Shown here one piece after another: positions 1 to 5,051 of a stretch of DNA of 5,051 bases (within the stretch, counting starts at the first letter, position 1; each line of letters opens with the position of its first letter). Position numbers and translations under genes: made by a program. The DNA lies in assembly GCA_004298915.1 (NCBI GenBank), contig SCTE01000471.1:1-5051 (forward strand), in the 5' to 3' direction. The stretch comes from Chloroflexota bacterium (GTDB lineage: Bacteria > Chloroflexota > Limnocylindria > Limnocylindrales > CSP1-4). The notes beneath the pieces are model-generated. The model was not told the origin of the DNA, made no database searches, and saw only the letters and a list, made by a program, of their open reading frames with translations.

Positions 1-923
1 TTGAGGTCGCGGGTGACCGGATCGATGTCGACGTTCTCGAGGATCGTCCCGAAACGCTTCGTCGCCGAGAAGATGTCCGGCTCGTACATCGGCGACAGGC
101 GGATCGTCTTCGCGTAGCAGCCGCCCTCGAAGTTGAACGTGTATTCGTTGCCCCAGCCGTGCTCGTCGTCGCCGATCAGGCTGCGCTGCGGGTCCGCCGA
201 CAGGGTCGTCTTGCCCGTGCCCGACAGGCCGAAGAAGATGACGGGGTCGCCGGCACTCCCGACGTTGATCGACGAGTGCATCGGCAGGACGCCCTCATCG
301 GGCATCAGGTAGTTCATGACCGTGAACGCCGACTTCTTGATCTCGCCGGCATACATCGTGCCGACGATGATGATCTCCATCCGCTTGAGATGGACCAGGA
401 TCGCCGTTCCGCTCCGCGTGCCCTCGGTGGCCGGGTCGGCCTGGAACGACGGGACGTTGATGATCGTGAAGTTCGGCTTGAACGTGGCGAGGTCCGCCGG
501 CGTCGGGTTGCGGAAGAGATTGCGGGCGAAGATGCTCGCCCAGGCGGTCTCGGTGTAGACCCGGAGCGAGCGGCGATGCGCCGGATGGGCGCCGATGAAG
601 AGGTCCTGGCTGAACAGGTCACGTTCGCGAACGTAGGTCATCAGGCGCTCGCGAAGCCGGTCGTAGTGCTCCTCGGAAATGGGGTGGTTGACGTCGCCCC
701 ACCAGACCTTCGCCTCGGACGAGGGTTCCACGACGATGAACTTGTCCTTCGGCGAGCGCCCGGTGTGGGTGCCGGTCCGGACGACGAGCGGGCCCTCGGC
801 GGCGAGCATGCCCTCGCCCTCGCGAAGCGCGAGCTCGTACAGCTCCGCAGTCGACAGGTTGGACCTTCCGGGCCGGGCGAGGCTGCGAATCGATCCGGGT
901 ACGGTTGCCGTCGTCATGGTCAT
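1..923 (-). CDS. pckA: ATP-dependent phosphoenolpyruvate carboxykinase, N-terminal 307 residues (3' end outside window)
   Basis: Cytosolic enzyme converting oxaloacetate plus ATP to phosphoenolpyruvate, CO2 and ADP, the entry step of gluconeogenesis. Visible ATP-type PCK landmarks, counted from the ATG at 923: TGRSPKDK around residues 54-61 (R56 matches the oxaloacetate-binding Arg65 of E. coli); TMYAGEIKKS at 189-198 (Y191, K196 and K197 match Tyr207, Lys212 and Lys213); metal-ligand His216 in PMHSSIN; P-loop GLSGTGKTT with K238; and IGDDEHGW with the metal-binding Asp pair 252/253. The spacing agrees with the E. coli enzyme. The family is about 530 residues, so roughly 220 are missing beyond base 1. 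Two in-frame ATGs, 923 and 917, both sit behind GAGGAG at 928-933, with 4 and 10 nt spacing; either could be used. One oddity is Ser217 where E. coli has a Cys (MHCSAN). The gene lies 191 bp downstream of the same-strand transsulfuration gene and is probably transcribed separately. GTP-type PCK is excluded by these motifs. Confidence 0.97.
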   Translation of the reverse strand, partial: MTMTTATVPGSIRSLARPGRSNLSTAELYELALREGEGMLAAEGPLVVRTGTHTGRSPKDKFIVVEPSSEAKVWWGDVNHPISEEHYDRLRERLMTYVRERDLFSQDLFIGAHPAHRRSLRVYTETAWASIFARNLFRNPTPADLATFKPNFTIINVPSFQADPATEGTRSGTAILVHLKRMEIIIVGTMYAGEIKKSAFTVMNYLMPDEGVLPMHSSINVGSAGDPVIFFGLSGTGKTTLSADPQRSLIGDDEHGWGNEYTFNFEGGCYAKTIRLSPMYEPDIFSATKRFGTILENVDIDPVTRDL

Positions 924-927
924 CGGT

Positions 928-933
928 CTCCTC
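928..933 (-). promoter_or_regulatory. Shine-Dalgarno sequence of pckA
   Basis: GAGGAG reads on the minus strand 4 nt before the ATG at 923 and 10 nt before the in-frame ATG at 917. It is the strongest ribosome binding site in the window. It fixes the start region but does not choose between the two ATGs, which differ by two residues. Confidence 0.75.
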
Positions 934-939
934 GGCGCA

Positions 940-967
940 GACGGCAGGCGAGCGCGCTCGCCCCGTC
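940..967 (-). promoter_or_regulatory. GC-rich hairpin in the pckA leader
   Basis: The core is a perfect 16-bp palindrome, GGCGAGCGCGCTCGCC, at 947-962. It is extended by outer arms GACGG (940-944) and CCGTC (963-967), with a 2-nt bulge on one side (945-946). As RNA it would fold into an 11-bp stem with a CGCG tetraloop. It ends 6 nt upstream of the pckA Shine-Dalgarno sequence and has no following T-run, so it is not an intrinsic terminator. It could be a 5' UTR structure affecting translation or mRNA stability, or a dimeric operator in DNA. The structure is read directly; a regulatory role is inferred. Confidence 0.5.
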
Positions 968-994
968 AGGGCTTCGAATCGACCGGCCGCGCGT

Positions 995-1013
995 CGGGCG
1001 GACCCAGGGCCCG
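995..1013 (-). other. Second small inverted repeat upstream of pckA
   Basis: CGGGC at 995-999 pairs with GCCCG at 1009-1013 around a 9-nt loop. It is only 5 bp, in very GC-rich sequence, so chance is quite possible. If the pckA transcript starts upstream of about 1030, this would be a second hairpin in the leader. No known riboswitch class was recognised in 924-1030. Confidence 0.2.
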
Positions 1014-1032
1014 CGAGAGTCGGCTTCCGCAG

Positions 1033-1092
1033 TCGCAACTATTGGAGCGATGGTAGCACCCGGGAGAAGCCACGGTTGCGAAATGGTTGCGA
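1033..1092. repeat. Three GTTGCGA heptamers upstream of pckA
   Basis: GTTGCGA occurs in direct orientation at 1075-1081 and 1086-1092. The direct copies extend to the 8-mer GGTTGCGA at 1074-1081 and 1085-1092, start-to-start distance 11 bp, about one helical turn. It occurs in inverted orientation (TCGCAAC) at 1033-1039. The cluster lies 110-170 bp upstream of the pckA start and just downstream of the stop of the preceding gene. Direct sites in helical phase plus an inverted copy are typical of transcription factor binding, but no known regulator motif was recognised. Confidence 0.4.
1038..1068 (-). promoter_or_regulatory. Weak candidate pckA promoter
   Basis: On the minus strand, AATAGT at 1043-1038 matches TATAAT at four of six positions. 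TTCTCC at 1068-1063 is a poor -35 (three of six) with a long 19-bp spacer. TACCAT at 1055-1050 is an alternative TANNNT-type -10. This is the least GC-rich stretch between the two minus-strand genes and lies within the heptamer cluster, which is why it is offered; neither choice is convincing on its own. Confidence 0.2.
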
Positions 1093-1099
1093 GCGCGCA

Positions 1100-1114
1100 C
1101 CGCCGGGCGGGCGG
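1100..1114 (-). terminator. Short hairpin immediately after the transsulfuration gene stop
   Basis: On the minus strand CCGCC, a 5-nt loop and GGCGG follow directly after the TGA at 1117-1115. The stem is 5 bp of pure GC. No T-tract follows, so it is not a canonical intrinsic terminator; it may protect the 3' end of the mRNA or be a chance product of high GC. Confidence 0.2.
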
Positions 1115-2344
1115 TCAGGCGTTGTCGAGAGCCTGCTCCAGGTCAGCGACGAGGTCCACGGCCGCCTCGATGCCGACGGACAGCCGGACCAGGTCGTCGG
1201 GCACCTCGAGGGTCGTCCCCGCGACCGAGAGGTGGGTCATCTGGGCCGGAATCTCGATCAATGACTCCACGCCTCCGAGGGATTCCGCGAGGGTGAACAC
1301 CCTGGTTCCCTCGGCCATCGCGGTGGCACGTTCCGTTGCCGTGCGTCCATGCCGCCCGCCCGCCGCGGGACGGAACGAGACCATGCCCGAGCCGCCGCTC
1401 ATCTGGCCCGCCACCGTCGCGTGTTGCGGATGGGCGTGGGTGCCCGAGGCGAGGCCCGGATGGCCGACCCACGCGATGTCGTCGCGCGCCGCCAGGAACG
1501 TCGCGACGGCGAGGGCGTTCTCGACGTGGCGAGCAACGCGCAGGTGGAGCGTCCTGAGGCCGCGGAGCACCAGGAAGCAGTCGAACGGACCGGGAACGCC
1601 ACCCATCGCGTTCTGGAGGAATCGGAGCCGGTCGGCGATCGCCAGATCGCGGGTGACCGCGATGCCGAGGACCGTGTCGCTGTGGCCGGCAAGGTACTTG
1701 GTCGCGGAGTGGAACACGATGTCCGCTCCGTGCTCGAGGGGGCGCTGGAGGGCCGGCGAGGCGAACGTGTTGTCGACCACGAGGAGGGGGCGGTCAGGTG
1801 CGCCTTCGTACCGATCCCGGATGGCCTTCGCCGCCGCCGCGATATCGATCACCTTGAGCAGCGGATTGGTCGGCGTCTCGAACCAGACCAGGCGGGTGCG
1901 CTCGGTCATCGCTTCCCAGAGCGCGTCCGGATCGCCCGCGAGGTCCGCATAGCGCGCGTCGACGCCATTGCCGCGCCGGACGCGCTCGAGGTATCGGTAC
2001 GTGCCGCCGTACACATCGTCACCAACGACGATCTCGGAGCCGGACGGCGCCAGCTCGGCGATGGCCGCGGTCGCGGCGGAACCCGACGCGAAGGCAATCC
2101 CCTCCCCGCCGCCCTCGAGCGCGGCGACCGCCCGCTGGAGACGGTCACGGGTCGGGTTGATCGAGCGCGCGTAGTCGTGCCCGCCGCGCGGGCGGTTCAC
2201 GCCGTCCTGGGCGTAGGTGCTGGTCTGGTAGATCGGCGGCGCCACCGCCCCGGTCAGCTCGTCGGGCTCCGCGCCCGCGTGGACGGCAAGCGTCTCGAAG
2301 GAAAGCCCGGCGGTCAGGTCGTCAGCGCGCATGGCCTGCATCAT
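1115..2344 (-). CDS. metB: Cystathionine gamma-synthase / gamma-lyase family PLP enzyme
   Basis: A complete Cys/Met-metabolism PLP-dependent enzyme of 409 residues, close to the usual ~380-410. In order: APPIYQTSTY near 35-44; YARSINPTR at 58-66 (usual form YSRSGNPTR, phosphate-binding Tyr and Arg from the neighbouring subunit); FASGSAAT near 85-92; the ETPTNPLLKVIDI and VVDNTFASP blocks; and the family signature DIVFHSATKYLAGHS with PLP Schiff-base Lys216. The C-terminal FTLAESLGGVES (E354) and MTH blocks are shared by gamma-synthases and gamma-lyases. Either cystathionine synthesis from an activated homoserine or cystathionine cleavage to cysteine is possible; sequence alone does not decide. 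A likely cystathionine beta-synthase end at 4751-5051 favours gamma-lyase. Start: tandem ATGATG at 2344/2341 is preceded by an SD-like GGCGGT; ATG at 2332 lacks one. The frame stays open upstream to 3673, but that part is antisense to the next gene and is not coding. Alternatives such as methionine gamma-lyase are less likely. Confidence 0.93.
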   Translation of the reverse strand: MMQAMRADDLTAGLSFETLAVHAGAEPDELTGAVAPPIYQTSTYAQDGVNRPRGGHDYARSINPTRDRLQRAVAALEGGGEGIAFASGSAATAAIAELAPSGSEIVVGDDVYGGTYRYLERVRRGNGVDARYADLAGDPDALWEAMTERTRLVWFETPTNPLLKVIDIAAAAKAIRDRYEGAPDRPLLVVDNTFASPALQRPLEHGADIVFHSATKYLAGHSDTVLGIAVTRDLAIADRLRFLQNAMGGVPGPFDCFLVLRGLRTLHLRVARHVENALAVATFLAARDDIAWVGHPGLASGTHAHPQHATVAGQMSGGSGMVSFRPAAGGRHGRTATERATAMAEGTRVFTLAESLGGVESLIEIPAQMTHLSVAGTTLEVPDDLVRLSVGIEAAVDLVADLEQALDNA

Positions 2345-2380
2345 CGCACCGCCGCGACTGCCGGGCGGCTCGATTCGCAC

Positions 2381-2408
2381 TTGACACGTTCGCCACGCCG
2401 TCCAAACT
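2381..2408 (+). promoter_or_regulatory. Candidate promoter for the membrane sensor-like gene, possibly leaderless
   Basis: A perfect -35 hexamer, TTGACA, lies at 2381-2386 in the 72-bp gap between two divergent genes. At 16-bp spacing CAAACT (2403-2408) is the best -10, matching three of six consensus positions. Transcription would begin around 2415-2417, at or next to the ATG at 2417. That ATG has no Shine-Dalgarno sequence, which is consistent with a leaderless mRNA. The -35 match is clear; the -10 is weak. Confidence 0.4.
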
Positions 2409-2416
2409 GCGCGACG

Positions 2417-3583
2417 ATGAAGCGCCCTCGAGTCGTCATCTCCGGAATCCTTGCAGGCGCGACGCTGTCGATGACGCTCGCCGGCCTCCTGTTGCTGATC
2501 CTCACGCTCGACCATCCGCCGGAAGGCGGGTGGGGGTTCCGCGGCTTCCCTGCCCTGTTCGCCCTCGCCGCCGGTACCGTCGGCTGGCTGATCATGGTCC
2601 GCCGCCCGGAAAACCGGATCGGGCTTCTGCTGTCGGCCATCGGCTTGTTCAACGGAGCCCAGCTGTTTCTCACGGAATATTCCGCCAGCGGGCTTCGGAT
2701 GGGCCTGCCGGCGAGCAACGTCGCGGCCTGGGTCAACGCGTTCATCTGGGTGCCGACCTTCGCCCTGATGGCCGGCGGGATCGCGTTCCTGTTCCCGGAT
2801 GGGCATCCGCCCTCGCGGGCGTGGCGGCCCGCGGGGTGGCTCATGGTCGTCGGCAGCGTGGCCCTGATGGCCATCATCGCGGTCTATCCGGACGCCGTTT
2901 CGACCCCACGGGACGTCCGGCCGATCATCACGGTGCCCATTGCGGACACGGCCCTCAACACCGCCTCGTTCGTGGCCCTCGGCATCGTCGCGGCCGGCAT
3001 CATCCTGGCGGCCGTGAGCCTGATCCGGCGCTGGCTCCGTGCCACGGGCGTCGTCCGCGAGCAGATCAAGTGGCTCGCCCTGTCGGCCGTGCTGGTCGTG
3101 GCGACCATGCCGTTGTCGATCATCCCCGGCGTCGTTCCCAACGCCGTGTTCATCGTTGCCATCGGGACGATCCCGCTCGCCGTCGGTATCGCCGTCCTGC
3201 GCTACCGCCTGTACGAGATCGACGCGGTCATCAGTCGCACGCTCGTCTATGGCGCCTTGACCGCGATCCTGACCGGCGCCTTCGCGGCCCTCCAGAAGGT
3301 GCTCCAGACGGTCTTCGTTTCGGCAACCGGCAACGAGTCCGACGCGGCCACGATCATCACCACGCTCGTCCTTGCGACATCGTTCGCGCCGCTCAAGAAG
3401 GGCATCGAGAAGATCGTCGAACGGCGGGCCGGGTCGTCCACTCGGAGCGATGCCGATGCCGCGGCCTCGACGGCGGCGCCCGCGACTCCCGCCGACGACC
3501 TGGAGCGGCTCCTGCGACGCGTGGTTCGCGAGGAGCTCGCGGCGGATCGACGCTCGGCCGGTTCGACGCCAGACAGGAACTGA
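2417..3583 (+). CDS. Polytopic membrane protein: histidine-kinase-type sensor module without a kinase domain
   Basis: 388 residues with about nine to ten hydrophobic segments: approximately 6-31, 44-61, 68-87, 97-126, 140-157, a stretch after 175 up to the RRW near 210, 218-236, 241-261, and a less certain pair around 274-325. Landmarks match the N-terminal membrane half of a sensor histidine kinase family common in Actinomycetota and Chloroflexota: VRRPENRIG at 61-69, LFPDG at 125-129, REQIKW at 214-219, RYRLYEID at 262-269 followed by a VISRTLVYGALT block, and PLKKGIEKIVERR at 325-337. In that family the last block normally leads into GAF or dimerisation and ATPase domains. Here an Ala/Ser/Thr/Pro-rich linker (about 338-360) and a charged helix DDLERLLRRVVREEL follow, then a stop; no H-box or N/G-box ATPase motif is present. 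The stop at 3581 is not followed by recognisable kinase sequence, so it looks complete rather than frameshifted. The specific function is unknown; signal sensing through a partner is inference. Confidence 0.88.
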   Translation: MKRPRVVISGILAGATLSMTLAGLLLLILTLDHPPEGGWGFRGFPALFALAAGTVGWLIMVRRPENRIGLLLSAIGLFNGAQLFLTEYSASGLRMGLPASNVAAWVNAFIWVPTFALMAGGIAFLFPDGHPPSRAWRPAGWLMVVGSVALMAIIAVYPDAVSTPRDVRPIITVPIADTALNTASFVALGIVAAGIILAAVSLIRRWLRATGVVREQIKWLALSAVLVVATMPLSIIPGVVPNAVFIVAIGTIPLAVGIAVLRYRLYEIDAVISRTLVYGALTAILTGAFAALQKVLQTVFVSATGNESDAATIITTLVLATSFAPLKKGIEKIVERRAGSSTRSDADAAASTAAPATPADDLERLLRRVVREELAADRRSAGSTPDRN

Positions 3584-3614
3584 TTCGGAACGGACTGGCG
3601 CCCGCAGGCATTTA

Positions 3615-3642
3615 TTGCTACTCTGGACGCGCACGTTATTCG
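3615..3642 (+). promoter_or_regulatory. Weak candidate promoter of the prenyltransferase gene
   Basis: The 104-bp gap before the prenyltransferase gene has an unusually AT-rich patch at about 3610-3648. TTGCTA at 3615-3620 matches four of six -35 positions. TATTCG at 3637-3642 with a 16-bp spacer matches only the first three bases of the -10. The gene could instead be read through from its same-strand upstream neighbour. Confidence 0.3.
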
Positions 3643-3652
3643 ATATCACCGT

Positions 3653-3678
3653 CCGGGCCACCCGGGCACCCACGAGGT
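3653..3678 (+). promoter_or_regulatory. Small leader hairpin and Shine-Dalgarno of the prenyltransferase gene
   Basis: CCGGG at 3653-3657 pairs with CCCGG at 3661-3665 around a 3-nt loop. The ribosome binding site GAGGT at 3674-3678 follows, 9 nt before the ATG at 3688. The Shine-Dalgarno sequence supports that start; the 5-bp hairpin may be a chance GC-rich pairing. Confidence 0.45.
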
Positions 3679-3687
3679 CCGTTCGCC

Positions 3688-4722
3688 ATGCTTGCCCAGC
3701 GTCTTCGGGTCTGGAAGACCGTCTTCAACACCGCGAACCTGCCCGAGGGCATGACCGCGCCGCCCGATGCGGTCAGCAAGTGGCTCGTGATCACCCGGGC
3801 CGCCGTCTTCTCGATGACCGTCACGTCGGGCCTGATCGGCGGCCTCCTCGCGGTCGGTGCCCAGCAACTGACCAGGGAAGTCACCGTGAACTGGGGCCTG
3901 CTGGCGCTCGCCATCGTCGGCCTCGTGGTCGCGCACGCCGCCAACAACATGATCAACGACTACTTCGATCTCGAGGGTGGCGTCGACACGGACGACTACG
4001 TGAGGGCGCTCTACGCCCCGCACCCGATCCTGTCGGGCTGGGTGACCAAGCGCCAGCTCGGCGCCGCGATCCTGCTGGCGAACGCCATCGACCTCGCGAT
4101 TCTCCTGTTCTTCGTCACCCAGCGCGGATGGCTCGTCGTTCCGTTCGCCCTGGGCGGGCTCTTCGTGTCCGTGTTCTACGTCGCGCCGCCGATCCGGCTC
4201 AAGCACATCGGCCTCGGCGAGCCCGGCGTCTTCGTGGTCTGGGGCCCGCTGATGGTCGTCGGAACGTTCTTCATCGCGACCGGCGAGATCCCCGGCTGGG
4301 CCTGGATCGCGTCACTCCCCTACGCGATCCTCGTCACGACCGTCCTGTTCGGCAAGCACATCGACAAGATCGACGCCGACACGAAGAAGGGCGTCCGCAC
4401 GATGCCCGTGTTGCTTGGCGAGGCCCGCGCGCGCCGTGTGGCGCAGGTGCTGATGGTCGCGTTCTACCCGATCGTCGTCGGGGCGGTCCTGGCCGGCTGG
4501 ATCGGGCCGTGGGTCCTGCTGGTGGTCCTTGGGATCCCGCGTCTGCTGACCGTGCTGCGCACGTTCAACGCGCCGCGCCCCGAGGTCGCTCCGCACAGCT
4601 ACGTCGGCTGGCCGCTCTGGTTCGTCGGCGCCGCCTTCATCCACACGCGGCGAGCCGGCGGTTTGCTGGTGCTGGGCCTGCTCCTGAACGCCTTCCTGCC
4701 GATCACGCTGCCCTGGCTGTAG
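3688..4722 (+). CDS. UbiA-superfamily membrane prenyltransferase, MenA-like
   Basis: A complete integral membrane protein of 344 residues that would transfer a polyprenyl chain from its diphosphate to an acceptor, typically 1,4-dihydroxy-2-naphthoate in menaquinone synthesis for MenA relatives. The first Mg-diphosphate motif is NDYFDLEGGVDT, N90-T101, in the form seen in MenA proteins; PILSGWVTKRQ at 113-123 fits the loop that follows it. The second motif region is GKHIDKIDADTKKGVRT, 222-238, with D226, D229 and D231. About eight to nine hydrophobic segments are visible, e.g. 33-57, 69-89, 123-144, 148-166, 179-198, 203-220, 246-280 and the C-terminal end. Residues 1-30 are an uncharacterised soluble N-terminal extension. 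ATG 3688 has GAGGT 9 nt upstream. Relative to canonical DxxxD, the second motif is shifted (D226-x4-D231), so the acceptor may not be the MenA one. No other quinone gene is in view. The family call is firm; the substrate is not. Confidence 0.9.
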   Translation: MLAQRLRVWKTVFNTANLPEGMTAPPDAVSKWLVITRAAVFSMTVTSGLIGGLLAVGAQQLTREVTVNWGLLALAIVGLVVAHAANNMINDYFDLEGGVDTDDYVRALYAPHPILSGWVTKRQLGAAILLANAIDLAILLFFVTQRGWLVVPFALGGLFVSVFYVAPPIRLKHIGLGEPGVFVVWGPLMVVGTFFIATGEIPGWAWIASLPYAILVTTVLFGKHIDKIDADTKKGVRTMPVLLGEARARRVAQVLMVAFYPIVVGAVLAGWIGPWVLLVVLGIPRLLTVLRTFNAPRPEVAPHSYVGWPLWFVGAAFIHTRRAGGLLVLGLLLNAFLPITLPWL

Positions 4723-4750
4723 GCCGAGCCGGGTAGCTGGGGCGGCAGGA
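4723..4750. other. 28-bp convergent gap without a recognisable terminator
   Basis: The prenyltransferase gene and the leftward CBS-domain gene converge here. GCCG at the left can pair with CGGC at the right, with mismatches inside the stem, but there is no T-run on either strand. Termination is not explained by a visible intrinsic signal. Confidence 0.4.
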
Positions 4751-5051
4751 TCAGCGGTGGGCGAGATATTCGAGCACGTCCAACTTCGTGAGGACACCGG
4801 CGGCGCGGCCGGCGCGGACGGCGAGGGCGGCCGGGCTGCCACTCGCGAGGAGCGCGAAGGCCTCATCGAGTGACGCCTCGACGGCGACGGTCGGCAGCGG
4901 TCGATCCATCACCTCGCCGATGGTCCGTTCGACGATCTCGGGGTTCCGGTAGGCGCGATCAAGAAGCCCCTGCTCACTCACCGACCCGACGATCCCCTCG
5001 AGCGCATCACCGTCGGCATCCTGCGATACCGGCAGCTGGCTGATTCCGAAT
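4751..5051 (-). CDS. C-terminal CBS-domain pair, probably of cystathionine beta-synthase (5' part outside window)
   Basis: The reading frame enters at the right edge and ends with TGA at 4753-4751, giving 99 or so residues. The first visible stretch, FGISQLPV then EGIVGSVSEQGLLD, is the end of one CBS domain. EVMDRPLPTVAVEASLDEA begins a second, which closes with GVLTKLDVLEYL, the usual nucleotide-binding type C-terminal element. The order and the GSVSE-x-x-LL phrase resemble the C-terminal regulatory region of bacterial cystathionine beta-synthases such as that of mycobacteria, and a gamma-synthase/lyase lies nearby. If so, the full protein condenses homocysteine with serine (or acts as a cysteine synthase), with the CBS pair as a regulatory module. 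A GTG at 4981 could open a 76-codon frame but lies inside the first domain, so the true start is outside. The catalytic domain is not visible; other CBS-domain proteins such as IMP dehydrogenase relatives or transporters remain possible. Confidence 0.8.
   Translation of the reverse strand, partial: FGISQLPVSQDADGDALEGIVGSVSEQGLLDRAYRNPEIVERTIGEVMDRPLPTVAVEASLDEAFALLASGSPAALAVRAGRAAGVLTKLDVLEYLAHR

Noticed and set aside
159..1952. A 597-codon plus-strand open frame opposite pckA, the intergenic region and the transsulfuration gene.
   Set aside because: It has biased, low-complexity composition and crosses two confidently identified antisense genes and the gap between them, as expected of a GC-rich shadow frame.
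1349..2416. The plus-strand frame of the sensor-like gene is open back to 1349, antisense to the transsulfuration gene.
   Set aside because: The sequence is Arg-rich with no membrane segments or motifs; recognisable protein starts exactly at the ATG at 2417, past the divergent gene's start.
3584..3617. GCC-CGCA-GGC followed by ATTTATT after the sensor-like gene, as a possible intrinsic terminator.
   Set aside because: The stem is only 3 bp and the following run is mixed A/T rather than a T-tract.
2345..3673. The minus-strand frame of the transsulfuration gene stays open for another 443 codons upstream, up to 3673.
   Set aside because: The translated extension is rich in Arg, Asp, Gly and His with no family resemblance, and lies antisense to a gene with clear membrane segments and motifs. 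It is an effect of high GC. The homologous part begins right after 2344.
2530..3687. The frame of the prenyltransferase gene is open upstream across the sensor-like gene, which could suggest a fusion.
   Set aside because: The upstream part is an out-of-frame Arg/Pro-rich reading of the sensor-like gene. A good Shine-Dalgarno sequence and the family N-terminus point to ATG 3688.
1..5051. Search for tRNA or rRNA genes, CRISPR arrays, insertion sequence ends, phage or toxin-antitoxin genes, or a novel defence-type cluster.
   Set aside because: None was visible. Nearly all the sequence is explained by five ordinary genes, and no regularly spaced repeat array or terminal inverted repeats with target duplications were found.

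Overview
This is a high-GC bacterial chromosome segment with short intergenic gaps. It holds five protein genes, two of them cut by the window edges. Nothing in it looks like a mobile element, RNA gene or CRISPR array. Gene content and style (ATP-type PEP carboxykinase, a UbiA/MenA-like prenyltransferase, and a membrane sensor module of the RRP-x-N-x-IG / LFPDG / RYRLYEID type) suggest a high-GC Chloroflexota or Actinomycetota lineage. That placement is inference from family resemblance; no phylogenetic marker is present.

Layout. (1) 1-923, minus strand: N-terminal 307 codons of ATP-dependent phosphoenolpyruvate carboxykinase (pckA); the C-terminal part lies beyond base 1. (2) 924-1114: leader and control region of pckA, with an 11-bp-stem hairpin just upstream of the ribosome binding site and three copies of a GTTGCGA heptamer. 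(3) 1115-2344, minus: a complete cystathionine gamma-synthase/gamma-lyase family PLP enzyme. (4) 2345-2416: compact divergent intergenic region with a perfect TTGACA -35 box facing right. (5) 2417-3583, plus: a polytopic membrane protein that matches the membrane sensor half of a histidine kinase family but has no kinase domain. (6) 3688-4722, plus: a UbiA-superfamily prenyltransferase, MenA-like. (7) 4751-5051, minus: the C-terminal end of a tandem-CBS-domain protein, most likely a bacterial cystathionine beta-synthase whose catalytic part lies to the right of the window.

How the genes fit together. The PLP enzyme and the CBS-domain protein would form the two steps of reverse transsulfuration (homocysteine to cystathionine to cysteine) if the latter is cystathionine beta-synthase. 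PckA links the TCA cycle to gluconeogenesis, and the UbiA enzyme probably acts in quinone or other prenyl-lipid synthesis. The kinase-less sensor protein has no obvious partner here. This is mainly a metabolic housekeeping region. I found no convincing evidence of an undescribed multi-gene system. The points most worth a second look are the pckA leader structure, the orphan sensor module and the altered Asp motif in the prenyltransferase.
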